Part shown: in pieces, positions 1 through 11,338 of the stretch
Position numbering within the stretch: position 1 is the first letter of the stretch
Layout of the letters: every line of letters starts with the position of its first letter
From: Artocarpus heterophyllus
Taxonomy: Eukaryota > Streptophyta > Magnoliopsida > Rosales > Moraceae
DNA: 64,000 nucleotides
Direction of reading: 5' to 3'
NCBI GenBank assembly: GCA_025403435.1
Contig: CM046343.1
Span: forward strand, 25,761,126-25,825,125
Translations under genes and position numbers: made by a program
Notes under the pieces: generated by a model
Seen by the model: only the letters and a program-made list of their open reading frames with translations
Database searches by the model: none
What the model was told of the DNA's origin: nothing

Positions 1-930
1 CGTGCTTAACTCGGAATCTAAGTAAGTAAAATCTTGCCTACAATATGAATAGTTTTAAAGTAAAATGTTTTACATGTTTTTATAAAAATTATGAAATGTA
101 TGATCACTGATATGTGGCAATATGTATTGTTATGATCAATGATATGTGATGTTATGCATTGTTATGATCAGTAATATGTGATGATATGTATTGATATGCC
201 GTGCCTATAATTTATTATGATTATGTCATGCCATGTTATGTGATAGTATGATTATGTAGTGTGTGATGTATGTAGTACTAAATTATACTGCTTACTCACT
301 TACAATTAAGCATGTTTATGATTTATGATTTATGATTTGTGATGCTATATAGTAATATGTCATATTGCATACACATAATAAGATAAGTGAAACAAGTAAA
401 ACAAATTAAAGGTGTCGTGCTAACCTTTTGACTTATAGGGAGGATTTAACTCAGTTCAGTACTATTTATGATCTTAGTGTCGTTAGGGATCTCACAAACC
501 CTAACTTCTCGAGGATCGCATGTAGCCGGTATGACCTCCGGGGCCCAATCAATAAGATAAGTTAAAGCTTAAATAATTAAGCATAAAACAAGTAGATAAG
601 CAAGTATAAAATGTTCATGCATGTTTTATTAATTTTTTTTTTCAAATATGTTTTGCGAGTCTAACTTCCTACTTACTAAGGGAAAGCTTATTTAAGTATG
701 TTCATGTTATAGATAAGGAATTTGTCAGTAATATTTGATGGATAATAATGAGCAGCGAACTAATAGTGGAGATGGGAATTGATATCGCCCAGCCACATGT
801 AATATTTCACTATTTTTATTTTATGAAATTACTTATGAAAAAAATAGTAAATGAAATTACGGAAGTATTTTAGAAGCTGAATTTAGTTTAGGAAGTTTTA
901 AGATTTAAAATGTTACATCAGATCATGCAA
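1..930. repeat. LTR-like retroelement remnant at the window edge
   Basis: No coding capacity is seen. The stretch around 500-800 has the texture of a plant Ty3/gypsy LTR: a short GC-richer island near 500-550 ending in a GGGGCCC block, then a block at 720-830 containing a GAGCAG and a GATATCGCCC-like segment. That block resembles 36680-36800 of this window (GAGCAG, then GATACCGCC, then an ATTTTCACTAT run), so both probably derive from related LTRs. The left end lies outside the window and the right end is not clear, so the boundaries are estimates. Confidence 0.35.
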
Positions 931-3900
931 CAAATATATGTAAATGTTAAGTAAGAATGTTTTAACAAAAATTAATTTTAGAAATATTTTTAAATGTTTA
1001 TTTTAGTTTAAGAAAAAGGTTTAAATAAATAGTTTTGAATAATTATCTTTATCTTTTAAAAGAAAATGTTTTAATTTAGAAATGTCATTAATTAGAGACG
1101 TTCTTAATTTAAAAAAGAAAAGTTTTATGAATTATTACTATTACGTTTTAAGAAATTAATGTTATGATGGATTAAAAAAAATCAAGTCTTTAGAAATTAG
1201 TAATATGTTAAAATGTAATAATTATTATATTATTATTACGTTTTAAGGAAATCAATAATTCTTTAGAGGAAATATTTTGGGAAATCATTATCAAGATTTC
1301 ATTTTAGAAAAAAGTTTTGTGATTTAAGTACTTTACGTTAAAGTATATATGTTTAAGTTTACAATTTTGTAGCTAAGCAATGACCATATAAGTAGGATTG
1401 TAACAAGAACGATGCTTCTTATCTGAAGTTAGGTGATGAATTCTTACTTGCCTTACGCGTGTACACTCTCTGGAAATATTGCACACAAGTTGCAGACTCC
1501 AACTCAGTATTTAAAGGCAGCAAATCTTATCTCAATTTTAAACTGTTGCATTACCTATTTCAATAAGTTTAAATTTGAATTGAAAACGTGTTATCTCCAA
1601 TACGTGTATATGATCTGGACTTCGTGTACTTCTATAAATCAGGTTATCTTCATTTATACTCTTCGAAGCCTCCAGCTTATATATACAGGAAATAAGTCCT
1701 ATTTCTTTTCAAATTTTTAACTGATATCCAACTAATATTTGAATCTTATGATAAGATAAACTCCAATTCAAATTTGAATTAAGAAAATCTCTAGAAAAAT
1801 AATTATATAGCTTTCAGAAAATTTTATAATTTTTAACATTGTTTAGTTTGGTTTTTCTTAATAATTACAAGCTAATTATGCCAAAGAAAAATCTAACGAT
1901 TTTGTAATAAAGATCTTAATTAGTTGTTAATATGCAATTAAGATTAAAATTATGTTTGCTAAAATAAAATGGTGGGAAGAAAAAAAATAGAATAATTTTA
2001 AAAGAGAAAAGAGGCAATTATGTTGTTTAATATAATAGAACTTAAGAGGTAAAGAATTGAAAACTTTAATGGACAGACTAATTTTTTAGTCTTTCAATAT
2101 TTAAAAAGGAGGGAGGGAGGGAGAATATGTTGAATCCATTATTTTTTTATTCTTTTTTTAATCTCTTCTACCAAATGTTACGAAAGAAAATATTTCCTTT
2201 ATTTATTTCATGTTTTTATAGAAAAAAAAATCCGTTTAGGATATTTTTAACCCTAATAGTTTAAAAATACAAATACATATGATTTAAGATTACACAAATG
2301 TGTTTACAAGAACTTAATCCTAATTGTTGAATATTAACACCCTACAATAGTAGCCGAAACTAAGTAAGAACATATTGAAAAAAAATATTATACTGGTAGC
2401 AAGTGAGGAAAAAAAAAAGTATTTCAAGAGATCACGTAAAAAAAAAAAAAAAAAACCATAGCGGAGCCTTTGGAAAAAGAAAAAAATATTTATAAAGTTC
2501 ACTTTTTCTACATTAAAAATTACATGAAAAAAAAACATAGATACATTTGAAAAAAAATAATTTTAATTCGAGCAGTTAATAAAAAAATAAAAAAAATATT
2601 TCAAAGAATCACACTTAAAATTTTGAACACAAAATAAAATAAAGAGAGAGTGAGAGAATTAGACCATTATTAATTGAGAATAAAAATAAACAGACCAAAA
2701 TGTAATAGTGGTTAGTAAATAGCTCACTTAGATCAAAACAAAATTTATTTTTGTATAGAATGACGTATAGAGAAACACGAACGAGTAGATAGATAATAAA
2801 AAAAATAAAAAGAAAGAGAATAAGAAAAGGAAGAAAAAAAAGAAGGTAAAATTAGATTTTCAAGTATTTAAAAAGAGTAAGTGATTCTAAAAATGCTATA
2901 TACTTAAATATTTTTAAAAGTATGCAATTTGCTTGCTTAAGAATTGAAACAGTGCTATTTTGTGCAATTTTTCTTAAATAAATTGTAGAGGATCTGCTCA
3001 CAAAAAGCAAAAAGTTAAAAAAAAAAATTAAGGTTAATCTCACAAATATTCCTATGGAGTTTGTCTCGCATTGTTCTCTATTATTTTTCTGTTGTTTAAA
3101 AAAAAACTATTTTTTAATTGTTTTCATAAAACAAAAGTGTTTGGTATTGTTTTTGAATGCAGCTTTCTATGAACAAAAAACATGTTTAGATAGGAAAAAA
3201 GTGTAGTTCTCAGAAAATATTTTTTCTTCCCCATGTTAAAAAAAGTTTAATTGCCAATTGCCCTCGGCATCACATCAGGATTGACAAGGTCAGACCAGTG
3301 GTCTGGGATCGTCGTCTAGGTCTGGCCAAGAGGCTAGGATGTCTTCAGGGTAGGGCGACGGACTTGATCATAAAGATCCGATTCATGAGTAGACCGTTTT
3401 ATAATAATCCCAGGTTTGTGGATACACTGGGAAGCAAGGCTGTTGAATTTTGCATTAAAGCCATAATATCGTTGAATCCTCTGGATGTATTTCTCTAGCA
3501 CATTCTCTTCAGGAATTCCAAAATAGATCATGTATATAGTTTGTTGTTGAAATTCGTTATAAATGCATCAAATTTTGTTGGCTCCAGGACCAAAAGCATG
3601 CCCATCAAGTGGTCCATGGCAAACAAATATGAATAATATTGCCAGCATTTGTATAAATAGAAGCTCTTGCCAGCTCAGATAAAAGCCTTGAGATGCGAAG
3701 AACGACCTTCGTAGTTCATCTGATCCTAAAAGCGTACATAAGTTATACCACGTTATTATTTGATTAATTACACCACAACAACACATATATTACAACATAT
3801 GTATTTATAAGCTATATATACAAAGATTCGGTTTTGCTGAAGAGGTCAGAAAATAAATGGTGATACCGACGATGGAAATTTTCATTGAGATTGTGAAAAT

Positions 3901-4627
3901 GGTGATACAGTTCGTGATTGTGGTGGCCGACGCTGTGGGGGTTGTTATTTAACAGAATTCCTCGGTTTCTGTGACGAATTTGGCTGCCACAAATTAAGGT
4001 CAGAATTTCTCCTGGTTCCTTGCCTGGGGGTTCGACCTCAATGTGGGTCCTGGCCCATCGATGCAACCGCAACGCTAGTCCCAGCTCGTCGGTCCGATCT
4101 CTAAGTAGGTCTTAGTCATTCGGTCCAACCTCAGGTGTGGGTCTTGACCCGTTGGTCTCTGATCGGTTCTCAAAGAACACCAGAAAACGACCTTTTTTTT
4201 TGTTTTGTGTTTTTAGCTTTTTTTTTTTTTTAATTGTTTGCTGTGCTATCCCAATTTTGTTCTCTAATAAATTGTGAAAGAGATTCAAGGGCATTTATAT
4301 CAAACTTTATCGACCCAACAACCTTGCGCGGAAAGAGCATGTACTCTTTCAAGTAAATATTTAGCACCTATTTAATGGAGAGATTAAAACTGAAAAAAAT
4401 AATCAAATAGGGATCAAGGTGATATATTTTAAAAGTTATAGATTAAAATGGTGTTAGGTAAAAGCTTAAAGCCTGTTTCGCATCGATATTAAAAAATAGT
4501 TTTTTATTTTTTAAATTGAGAACAACTTTTAAAAACATTGGTTGTTTTTGACCTTTGTATTTTGAAAACATTTTTCAAAATTTTACGTCAAGAAACTAAA
4601 AACACAAAACAAGAGAATGTTTTGAAT
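931..4627. other. AT-rich stretch without a recognisable gene
   Basis: The sequence is AT-rich with many homopolymer A/T runs (for example around 2400-2470 and 4190-4235). Short open frames occur at 1433-1720 (+), 3334-3531 (-), 3568-3786 (-) and 3812-4072 (-), but none shows a domain, motif or codon pattern I recognise. The part from 3250 to 4300 is somewhat richer in GC and may be a decayed transposon or gene fragment. I cannot assign it. Confidence 0.4.
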
Positions 4628-4782
4628 TAGTAATGCGAGTAGTGACCCAACTGAGAGCAATTACTCTCCTGAGACGATGGGTCCCATCTTTTCGAAATGC
4701 ACTGGTTCAAGAGAACGTAATTTCATACATCTGCTTCGGATTATAAACATTGAATACAACAAGTGTAGGAGATTGTAATATA
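4628..4782 (-). pseudogene. Subtilase pseudogene fragment, C-terminal end
   Basis: This piece aligns, with clear divergence, to the 3' end of the intact subtilase at 15045-15230. Shared landmarks are the TGACCCA...CTGA.AGCAATTAC block, the ACGATG.GTCCC block, and AAGAGAACGTAA followed by TTCATAC.TCTGCTTC. It corresponds to the end of the fibronectin-III-like domain. It is on the same strand as the intact gene and forms the 3' end of a broken tandem copy whose other pieces lie at 6183-6432 and 7378-8329. It is interrupted by unrelated DNA from 4783. Confidence 0.75.
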
Positions 4783-5466
4783 TCTCTCAATTAAAATTAA
4801 TTGTCACATTTGAATGAAAACATATGTTTTTATCTATAGAAAATAAAAATAAATAAATAAATAAACAAAAATAGCTTGGCACCACAACGCCAGAAATTTG
4901 GGCGCCACCACACTACAACATCTGCACGATAAAGTGCAATACATTTTCAAGTGATGGCGCCACCGCATTGGAAGACTTCCAGCAAGGGTGCCGCGGCGCT
5001 AAAAAATTACGACGATGGTCCGTATTTAATCAATATTGAAGAATTATAACATAGAGTTGTTTTGAAGCGTTATATTACATGGCTATTTGTTTTCATATAA
5101 ACTAAAATATCTATTACCAATAGACATATCTGTTATAATAGTTATGATATTACATAAAGAGACATGTTTACAAATAAAAAAATACCTCTATATAAAGGGT
5201 CAGATATATTACATTGATTGTATTGATTCATAAAATAATACCTCTGTCTTATATTAAATTTGCAAAATTTTACAGGTTTTATATCTTGTTCTATAACACA
5301 ATACTATTTCCAGATATTGTATATTTATTTGTTTGATGTATCTTGGGGGTAATATGCTGTTAAACTCGTTAGCAGACTTTAAGAAGGAAGGGCAAATAAA
5401 AACCTTTAAGGAAAGTATTCTTATACGCCTGAAATTTGTTCGAATTATTCAAGTTTAAATGTAAAA
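4783..5466. other. Insert between subtilase fragments, unassigned
   Basis: This DNA sits inside the broken subtilase copy and has no counterpart in the intact gene. A local GC-rich patch at 4870-5030 contains several GCGCC/GGCGC boxes in an otherwise AT-rich context. No coding capacity is seen. It may belong to the same insertion as the LTR-like sequence that follows. Confidence 0.4.
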
Positions 5467-6177
5467 TGTTGAGATAACCTATAGTCCCACATGAAAACTT
5501 ATAAAGATTTGTAGGACTTCATAAGACTCTACTATTTTAAAGAGTTTGATGACTTGTATACCTAAGCCTCACTTAAAGCTCACACATGCACGCGTGACAT
5601 GGGCAATGAGGCTGTTGTGTGACATGTGGAAATATAAACAATAATATTTTATTTTATTTAATTAAATTTGGATTTAATTTTTATTTTATTTTCAGATTTA
5701 ATTAGTTAATTTAAAATAATTCGAATTCATTTTGAAAGGTTATTACTTTTTAGAAATGGTGTTAAATTCGAATTTTAATTAATTAGAAAGGTTACAGTTT
5801 TTCTAAATAGGTGTCAGTTCTTTCAAAATAGTGGAATCAACGGTTGTCTTTTAATTATAAATGAAAAATGTAATCAGAGATATCACTTTGTTTTTTTCAC
5901 GTTTCTTTCTCTCTCTTAAAAAAAGTGTTCAGACACTCTTAGTGTTTATTCATCATTGTTTGATGAAGGATATATATTTATAGGCTTGTCATATCCTAAA
6001 AGTGATTTGCAGAATGATTCCTATAAGCAATCTCAATTGAGAGGGGGTAAACAACGCTTTAAGGAAAGCTATTTCATCATTTGTTTCAAGTCTTCATAAT
6101 AGATTTCCATCAAAACCTATGTTTATTTTCATAAATTTAAGCCTTCATTTCTTGCTCTATATGCAAATTCTCCAACA
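5467..6177 (+). mobile_element. Probable solo LTR inside the subtilase pseudogene
   Basis: The segment begins TGTTGAGATAACC and ends CTCCAACA, that is TG...CA with short inverted ends, as in plant LTRs. It contains a run of AAATTTGGATTT-like AT-rich repeats and no reading frame. It ends about 5 bp before subtilase homology resumes. I could not find a convincing target-site duplication (TAAAA on the left, ATATT on the right), so it may be one LTR of a truncated element rather than a clean solo LTR. Confidence 0.5.
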
Positions 6178-6182
6178 ATATT

Positions 6183-6432
6183 AAGGTTGCCCACGGTTAT
6201 AGACCAATTCGTCAGATTATAAATTGCATATACATTGCTTCCTATGTTCGTAACAATTCTCCTGCATTTGACTGTTTGCACTTCATTGGTCATAATAGGT
6301 TGTAGTCATAATAGCATATTTTGTAGCAGCACCATATCAATTTGGGTAAGCCCTCATAAGCAAAACAGCACTTCCACTAACATTTGGGCAAGCCATTGAA
6401 ATAAAATTACTGACATCAAAAATTAAAATTAA
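6183..6432 (-). pseudogene. Subtilase pseudogene fragment, middle and C-terminal parts
   Basis: Two blocks of the intact gene are joined here. The left block (about 6183-6290) matches 15240-15345, the region coding for the conserved TNVGS segment. The right block (about 6290-6432) matches 15640-15760, which codes for the segment around the catalytic-serine motif SGTSMSCPHVSG. The roughly 300 bp between them in the intact gene is missing. Divergence is obvious: I counted 8 mismatches in one 63-bp stretch. The frame is broken and no function is expected. Confidence 0.8.
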
Positions 6433-7377
6433 AACCTACTAAAGTAGTTTCCCTAAAAATGGATGTGGTATTTGGAGTAATCGCCCATCCTTGTCTTATT
6501 TATTTTCCTTTCTGATGAGAAGAGGGTTTTATCATAAATAGGTTTTCTAGTCTACAAGAGAGAGTCTTGTCAGATTCCATCCACTTGTAACAAAACTATT
6601 CTTAAAAATTAAAAAAAAAAAATTCTAATAAGTTTTGAGTCTGATTGTTATGGCTAAAACTATGCTCTATCACCTCTGCTTTTATTATATGTAGCAATTC
6701 TGTCCAGAAGACTAGTGGAATGAGCAAATATATTACATGTCAAGAGTTCGAGGGGAATGGTTTGCGCGCTTTTAAAATTCATGGGCACATCGTTACAAGA
6801 TCCAAAATTCGGGAGAAAATACAAAATTTATCAAAGACATTTAAAAAACTTCATATGATATTTTTTGTTCAGATCCTGGTTAAACATCAGGACCATGGAA
6901 CGCGATGGAGTTTGCCACCCTCATGGCTGAGAGCCTTTTAAAATATTTTTAAGAATCTGGAGGGAACTCTAAAACTCCATTCAGTTTCAAGTGTTTAAGA
7001 CTGAAGATTTTCTTGTGTTTCAGAATGTTGGTTCATGATTCTTTTCAATTTAAAACCATCAGAGTCCAGTTTCTTCAACCCAGAAAACGATGAAGAATTA
7101 GAAAATAAAAAACTAAACACAAGGCTTGAGCTAGATTATAACAAAATCCCATATTTAAACCCAATCTTCAGAGATTATTGAGTTTCATGTTGAGATAAAC
7201 TACCTCCAACAAAAATCAGCGATAACGCAACGACAATCATTGAGAGAAAATAATACAAAATCCTTTAGTTTATAAGCTACATTTACACTTCCAAACCCGT
7301 TGCTTCTAGATCTCTCATCTATAGATTCTTGAGGAACTCTCATCTATTTTGAATTTGATCTCTCTCTGTCGTTGGGG
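6433..7377. other. Degenerate DNA between subtilase fragments
   Basis: Nothing coding is recognised. An open frame at 6645-6941 (+) has no recognisable motif. In the intact subtilase the equivalent interval is about 620 bp, so this stretch holds either very diverged subtilase sequence or inserted DNA. A short GGTTTTATCATAAA segment near 6527 may be a trace of the intact gene near 15780. Confidence 0.35.
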
Positions 7378-8329
7378 CGAAACTCTCTGTTAAAGCTGGA
7401 AGCGCCGACCGTTAGTACCCAAGGAGAGAGGTATGGTTGACGGTTTTTGGTGAAGGACCAGAGTTTCCCGCAATGACAGAGACAAGAACGCCATGTTGCA
7501 TAGCTCCAAAGCTTGCAATGGCTATATTATCTTGATAGTACTCCCCGGTTCATCCACTTATGGACATGGATATTATATGAACCCCATCAGCGATTGCTTG
7601 GTCCATGGCAGCCAACATGTCAGCTCCTTCACAACCTTTAATACCACAAACTTTGTAAACGGCGATGCGGGCTTTTGGAGCGATACCAACGGCCGTCCCT
7701 TTGGCATACTGATAAAAGCTTGCATTTGGGACAACAGATCCCGCAACTGTTGAAGCTACATGAGTCCCATGTCCCTCTGTGTCTCTTGGAGATTTTGTCG
7801 TTGCAGGTTTTGAAAGGAACGCTCTTGCCCCGATGAGTTTCCGGTTACAAGACGAAGCCGGAAAGTCGGGCCAAATCTCACATTTGCCAGTCCAATTGGA
7901 TGGGACAGGGGTCAATATTTCTGCGTCCGAAAAACTTGGGTGCTCTGGCCAAATTCCGGTGTCGATAACTCCGATGATTCTACCATCGCCGTAGTTGCCA
8001 TTAGGCCAAAGTCCAGAGGATTTGGAGAGTTTTAAAAATTGGGGTGTACGTGTAGTCTGGATTTGGTGGACTTGGTCAGGCGTGACAAGGAGAACACCTG
8101 GAATGTCTTTTAGCGTTGTAGCTTGGGAAGGGGTGAGGCTTGCGGCAAAGCCATTTACAACCTTCTCATATGTGTAAAGGATTTTGGAAACGTGATTAGA
8201 AGGAGGAAGAGATTTGATGATGGAGTTGTACCAGTGGTGATGAGAGGTGAAAAGTGATGGCTTTTGAGATTTCTCCATGTGTACAATGAATGTCGTTGGA
8301 TGGTCTGAATCGCCATCTGATAATGGCTC
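7378..8329 (-). pseudogene. SBT1.4-like: Subtilase pseudogene, propeptide and first catalytic half
   Basis: This copy covers the inhibitor-I9 propeptide and the catalytic domain from the Asp motif (DTGIWPEHPSF) through the His motif (EGHGTHVAS). It aligns without gaps to 16463-17299 of the intact gene at a constant offset of 8970 bp. I counted 10 mismatches between 7493 and 8329, eight of them before 7609. A TGA stop at 7550-7552 replaces a Gly codon just after MSISG, and a 2-bp insertion near 7428 breaks the frame further. Homology stops abruptly at 8329 inside the PLSDGDSDH region. The signal peptide is therefore lost and replaced by unrelated sequence that stays open to an ATG at 8452. The oxyanion Asn, catalytic Ser and PA-domain parts are missing or lie in diverged pieces further left. 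It is a non-functional tandem duplicate. Confidence 0.9.
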
Positions 8330-9081
8330 AGGAAACCCTAAGCATTGATGCCCTGAGTCCTTATTCTTCCTCTCAAAAAAACCTCTTAGTTCTTGTTGCG
8401 CTCTTCCTCTCTCTTTCGAACATTTTTCTCCCTCTATCGCGGCCGTACACATTCTTCCGGTGACCGAAGCTGCCTTTGCCGATGGACATCTCCCCCATCA
8501 CTCACACCATTGTTGACCTTTAATTACAAATCAAATTGCAATTGGTTTCACACCAGCCACAGCTAGTGCCACGACAACTAACACTTTGCTTGCGTTCGGT
8601 TTCCGCCATCGTGTGCCCACTGTGAAGCACTTCTTATCCTGCGCTCTTCACCATCATCTTCGTCCTAGCTGTTGCTTGCTTTTGGCTTTGCAAATCACGA
8701 TTCTCTCTTTCTGTTCTCAGTGTCCAACCATTATTTTGCTCACGGGAAACTCACCCTTCTTTAGGATGGAGGTAAAACCCACAACCCCACTTCATTTCTC
8801 CAAGATTTACTTACGTTTGTTTGATTGCCGAGAAAAGAAATGATTTTGAAATGAACTTAGCATCCATTTTTTATTAGCTGATTGTTTTTTTTTTTTAGTG
8901 AGGTTATGATATTTCCTCTGAACGTTGATCAAGAAACGATTTTTTCTTCTATTCTTTTGTTTTTGGAAGTGGGTTCTGTTTGATTATGATGGGTTTTGAC
9001 TGTTGATTAAAGATTAGTTGAAATTTTCATCAATTAATGATATATATATATATATATATATATATTGGTGTTTTGTTGGTT
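8330..9081. other. Junction between subtilase pseudogene and CACTA cargo
   Basis: No recognised gene. The DNA is GC-richer at 8340-8760, then T-rich, and ends in a (TA)n run. An open frame at 8586-8843 (+) has no motif I know. It may be 5' sequence captured together with the ATRX-like exons, or the left part of the CACTA element. No CACTA left terminus could be found here. Confidence 0.35.
9041..9065. repeat. (TA)n microsatellite
   Basis: About 12 TA dinucleotide units lie directly before the first recognised ATRX-like exon, in the position of its upstream intron. Confidence 0.9.
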
Positions 9082-10871
9082 GTTGAAGGGACCTCTACGG
9101 ATTGTGTTCCCTTTGGAAGGAAGAGTTGGGCTTCCGTTTACTTGGCCAGTACGCCCCAACAAGCTGCAGAAATGGGTCTCAAATTTCCTGGTGTCAATGA
9201 GGTGCCAATATTTGTCCACGTTTAACTAGTTACTGCATAATGTTTCCTTTTACTAATGCTCCATCACAAGTTGTCTAATTTTTGGAAAGAAGGTCCTAGC
9301 CAAACCTAATTTCTCTACCTATTATCATCTGCAAACTAACCACTTTTACCAGGTGGAGGAGATTGATGATATCGATGGCGATTCTACTGATCCATTTGTT
9401 GCTGCTGCTGTTGCAAATGAAAAAGAACTTGCTCTTTCTGAAGAACAGAAGAAAAACTATAGGAAGGTGAAGCAGTTTTTTATTCCAAATTGAAACTTTA
9501 GACTTTTCAGTGCAGTCCGGATCTGGTAGTGATCGTCATATTCCTTAATATTTTCTATACATGGATTTTGAGTTGTCTATTTTACCTTTGATGCCGCTTG
9601 CAGAATTATCTTAATTTTATTGCAAGAGAGTCATGGGACATTTTATATTGTCATGTACTTGACATGTAATGGCAGCAGTGTCCTTGTGATTGGTAGCTGT
9701 AGTTTATACCCATGTTCCTACCATGGAGTTGGTCGTTACCTTTTTTTGCTACAGTATGAAAACAGTTATATCTATGACCGTTATAGTGGCTTGAGTTATC
9801 ATTTAGCTTTTAGGTAATATGGTTGACATAATATATGTGGAGAGGTCAGAGAAGAAGATGATGCAAATGTTGACCGGAAGCTTCAAAAACATTTGAAACG
9901 GAGGAGATATAGGAAGAGACGTAAACAGGTCTGTTCTTCTTCATTTCTTGTTGCCCCTCATTCTTTTGTATGTGGATGTGGAGGCATTCAAGCCAAATAG
10001 AGTTTAGATTAAGGGTGTGGAGACTCACATTGAGTGGGAGTTTCTGGCCATCAGAATTATTGTTGTCAGTGTTGCATTTAAAGGTTATTTGGTGTTGCCA
10101 GAATCTTTGGTTGTTTGTATTTCCCAGAAGATTTTGATTCCTACTTCTACATGTTGAAACAGACATTCTTTATTACGATTATATTGGTGGATTCTATGGG
10201 GTGGAATTTTTCTTTTTCATTTTAAGCTTTGTTGAAGCACATCATCGACTTTGTTTGAATTGAACATATTTATAATGAGCGAAGTCAAAATGTTGAGAGT
10301 AGAAAAGTGACGTGCAGGATACGAATAAGGCCTTAAGTAATTATACTGGCTTTGATATTCTTTTTATTTGAATTAGGGAGTTAGTCCGAAAGAATTTGGC
10401 TTAGTTGATCAACTGATAGAAAGTGACGTGAACATATCCCCGGTTTCAAATGAAAATGAGAGTGGAATTGCTTGCCGTAACTCAAAAACTGATTTTCCTA
10501 ATGGTTTCGAAACATCCTATGATGTTGACAAGGGAAGCTCAATGAGCAATGGCGCTTTGTCCAAGCGTATGCATGAGACTGAGGAACCAAATACTGAGAA
10601 TAAGAGAAGTCAAACTGTTATACTTGACAGTGATGACGAATCTCAGGCGAAGGTTTCTGTTTTCAATAAAGTTTAAGTTGAGGATCAAGCAGATTTGAAG
10701 GAAAATGCTGGTGAATTTGGGGCTGATTCTCTTCCTTCAAAGAATCTAAATGAAAAAGTTCACTGTATTCCTTGTAGTAAGATTGCTGTTGAGGTATACC
10801 CACATCCACTTTTGAAAGTGATCGTTTGTGCTGACTGCAAAGCCATAATGGAAGAAAAGATGAAAGTGAAG
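9082..10871 (+). pseudogene. ATRX/CHR20-like: Captured exons of an ATRX/CHR20-like chromatin remodeller
   Basis: Four consecutive exons with canonical introns can be read: about 9082-9201 (WASVYLASTPQQAAEMGL, then FPGVNE), 9353-9476 (VEEIDDIDG, DPFVAAAVANEKELALSEEQ), 9845-9928 (EEDDANVDRKLQ and a basic KRRRYRKRRKQ end) and 10377-10871. The last carries a Ser/Asp-rich segment and the start of an ADD-type zinc finger (CIPCSKIAVEV, HPLLKVIVCADCK, MEEKMKVK). From family knowledge these match the region N-terminal to the SNF2 helicase in plant ATRX/CHR20, a histone H3.3-linked remodeller whose ADD finger binds histone H3. An in-frame TAA at 10674-10676 interrupts the fourth exon. The remaining ADD cysteines and the helicase domain are absent, because the next exon moves into transposon protease sequence. 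It is most likely a gene fragment captured by the CACTA element. Confidence 0.85.
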
Positions 10872-11338
10872 GTGAGCATATATAACTATTATGCTGATCA
10901 GAGAATTTGATAGTTTTACCTTTCATTATATTAGCCACTTGATATTTTGGGTACAGCATGCATACATCTTGGTTGGCAGCTAAATTGTTTTTTTTATTTT
11001 AATTTTTTTTTTTTTAAGGTTACTAAGCAGCTAGATTGTCATTCTACTTATGTACATGCGATTTGGATTTGCTTGTTTCATTCATATGAAGTTGTTTGGC
11101 TTGGCTTTTAAATATCTATTTTTTCTTCTTTGACCTATTAACAAGTTTAGGACATCTTATGTACTTTTTTCGTTCAGTTAATAATAACAAAGAGGGAACA
11201 CAAATAAATGATGCTTTTGATTTTTATTTTTTAACTTTATTTTCTTATTTTGGTTTTGCAACCAAACTGCTCTGTCGGGTTAATATTTGATTGTTTGTTT
11301 CATGTTGGAGATTCTATTGACATGAGGTCTCATGGTAG

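Noticed and set aside
4903..4916. CACTACAACATC as a possible left CACTA terminus for the element ending at 12996
   Set aside because: It does not match the CACTATACCAAAAAAGG sequence of the right end and lies inside another insert.
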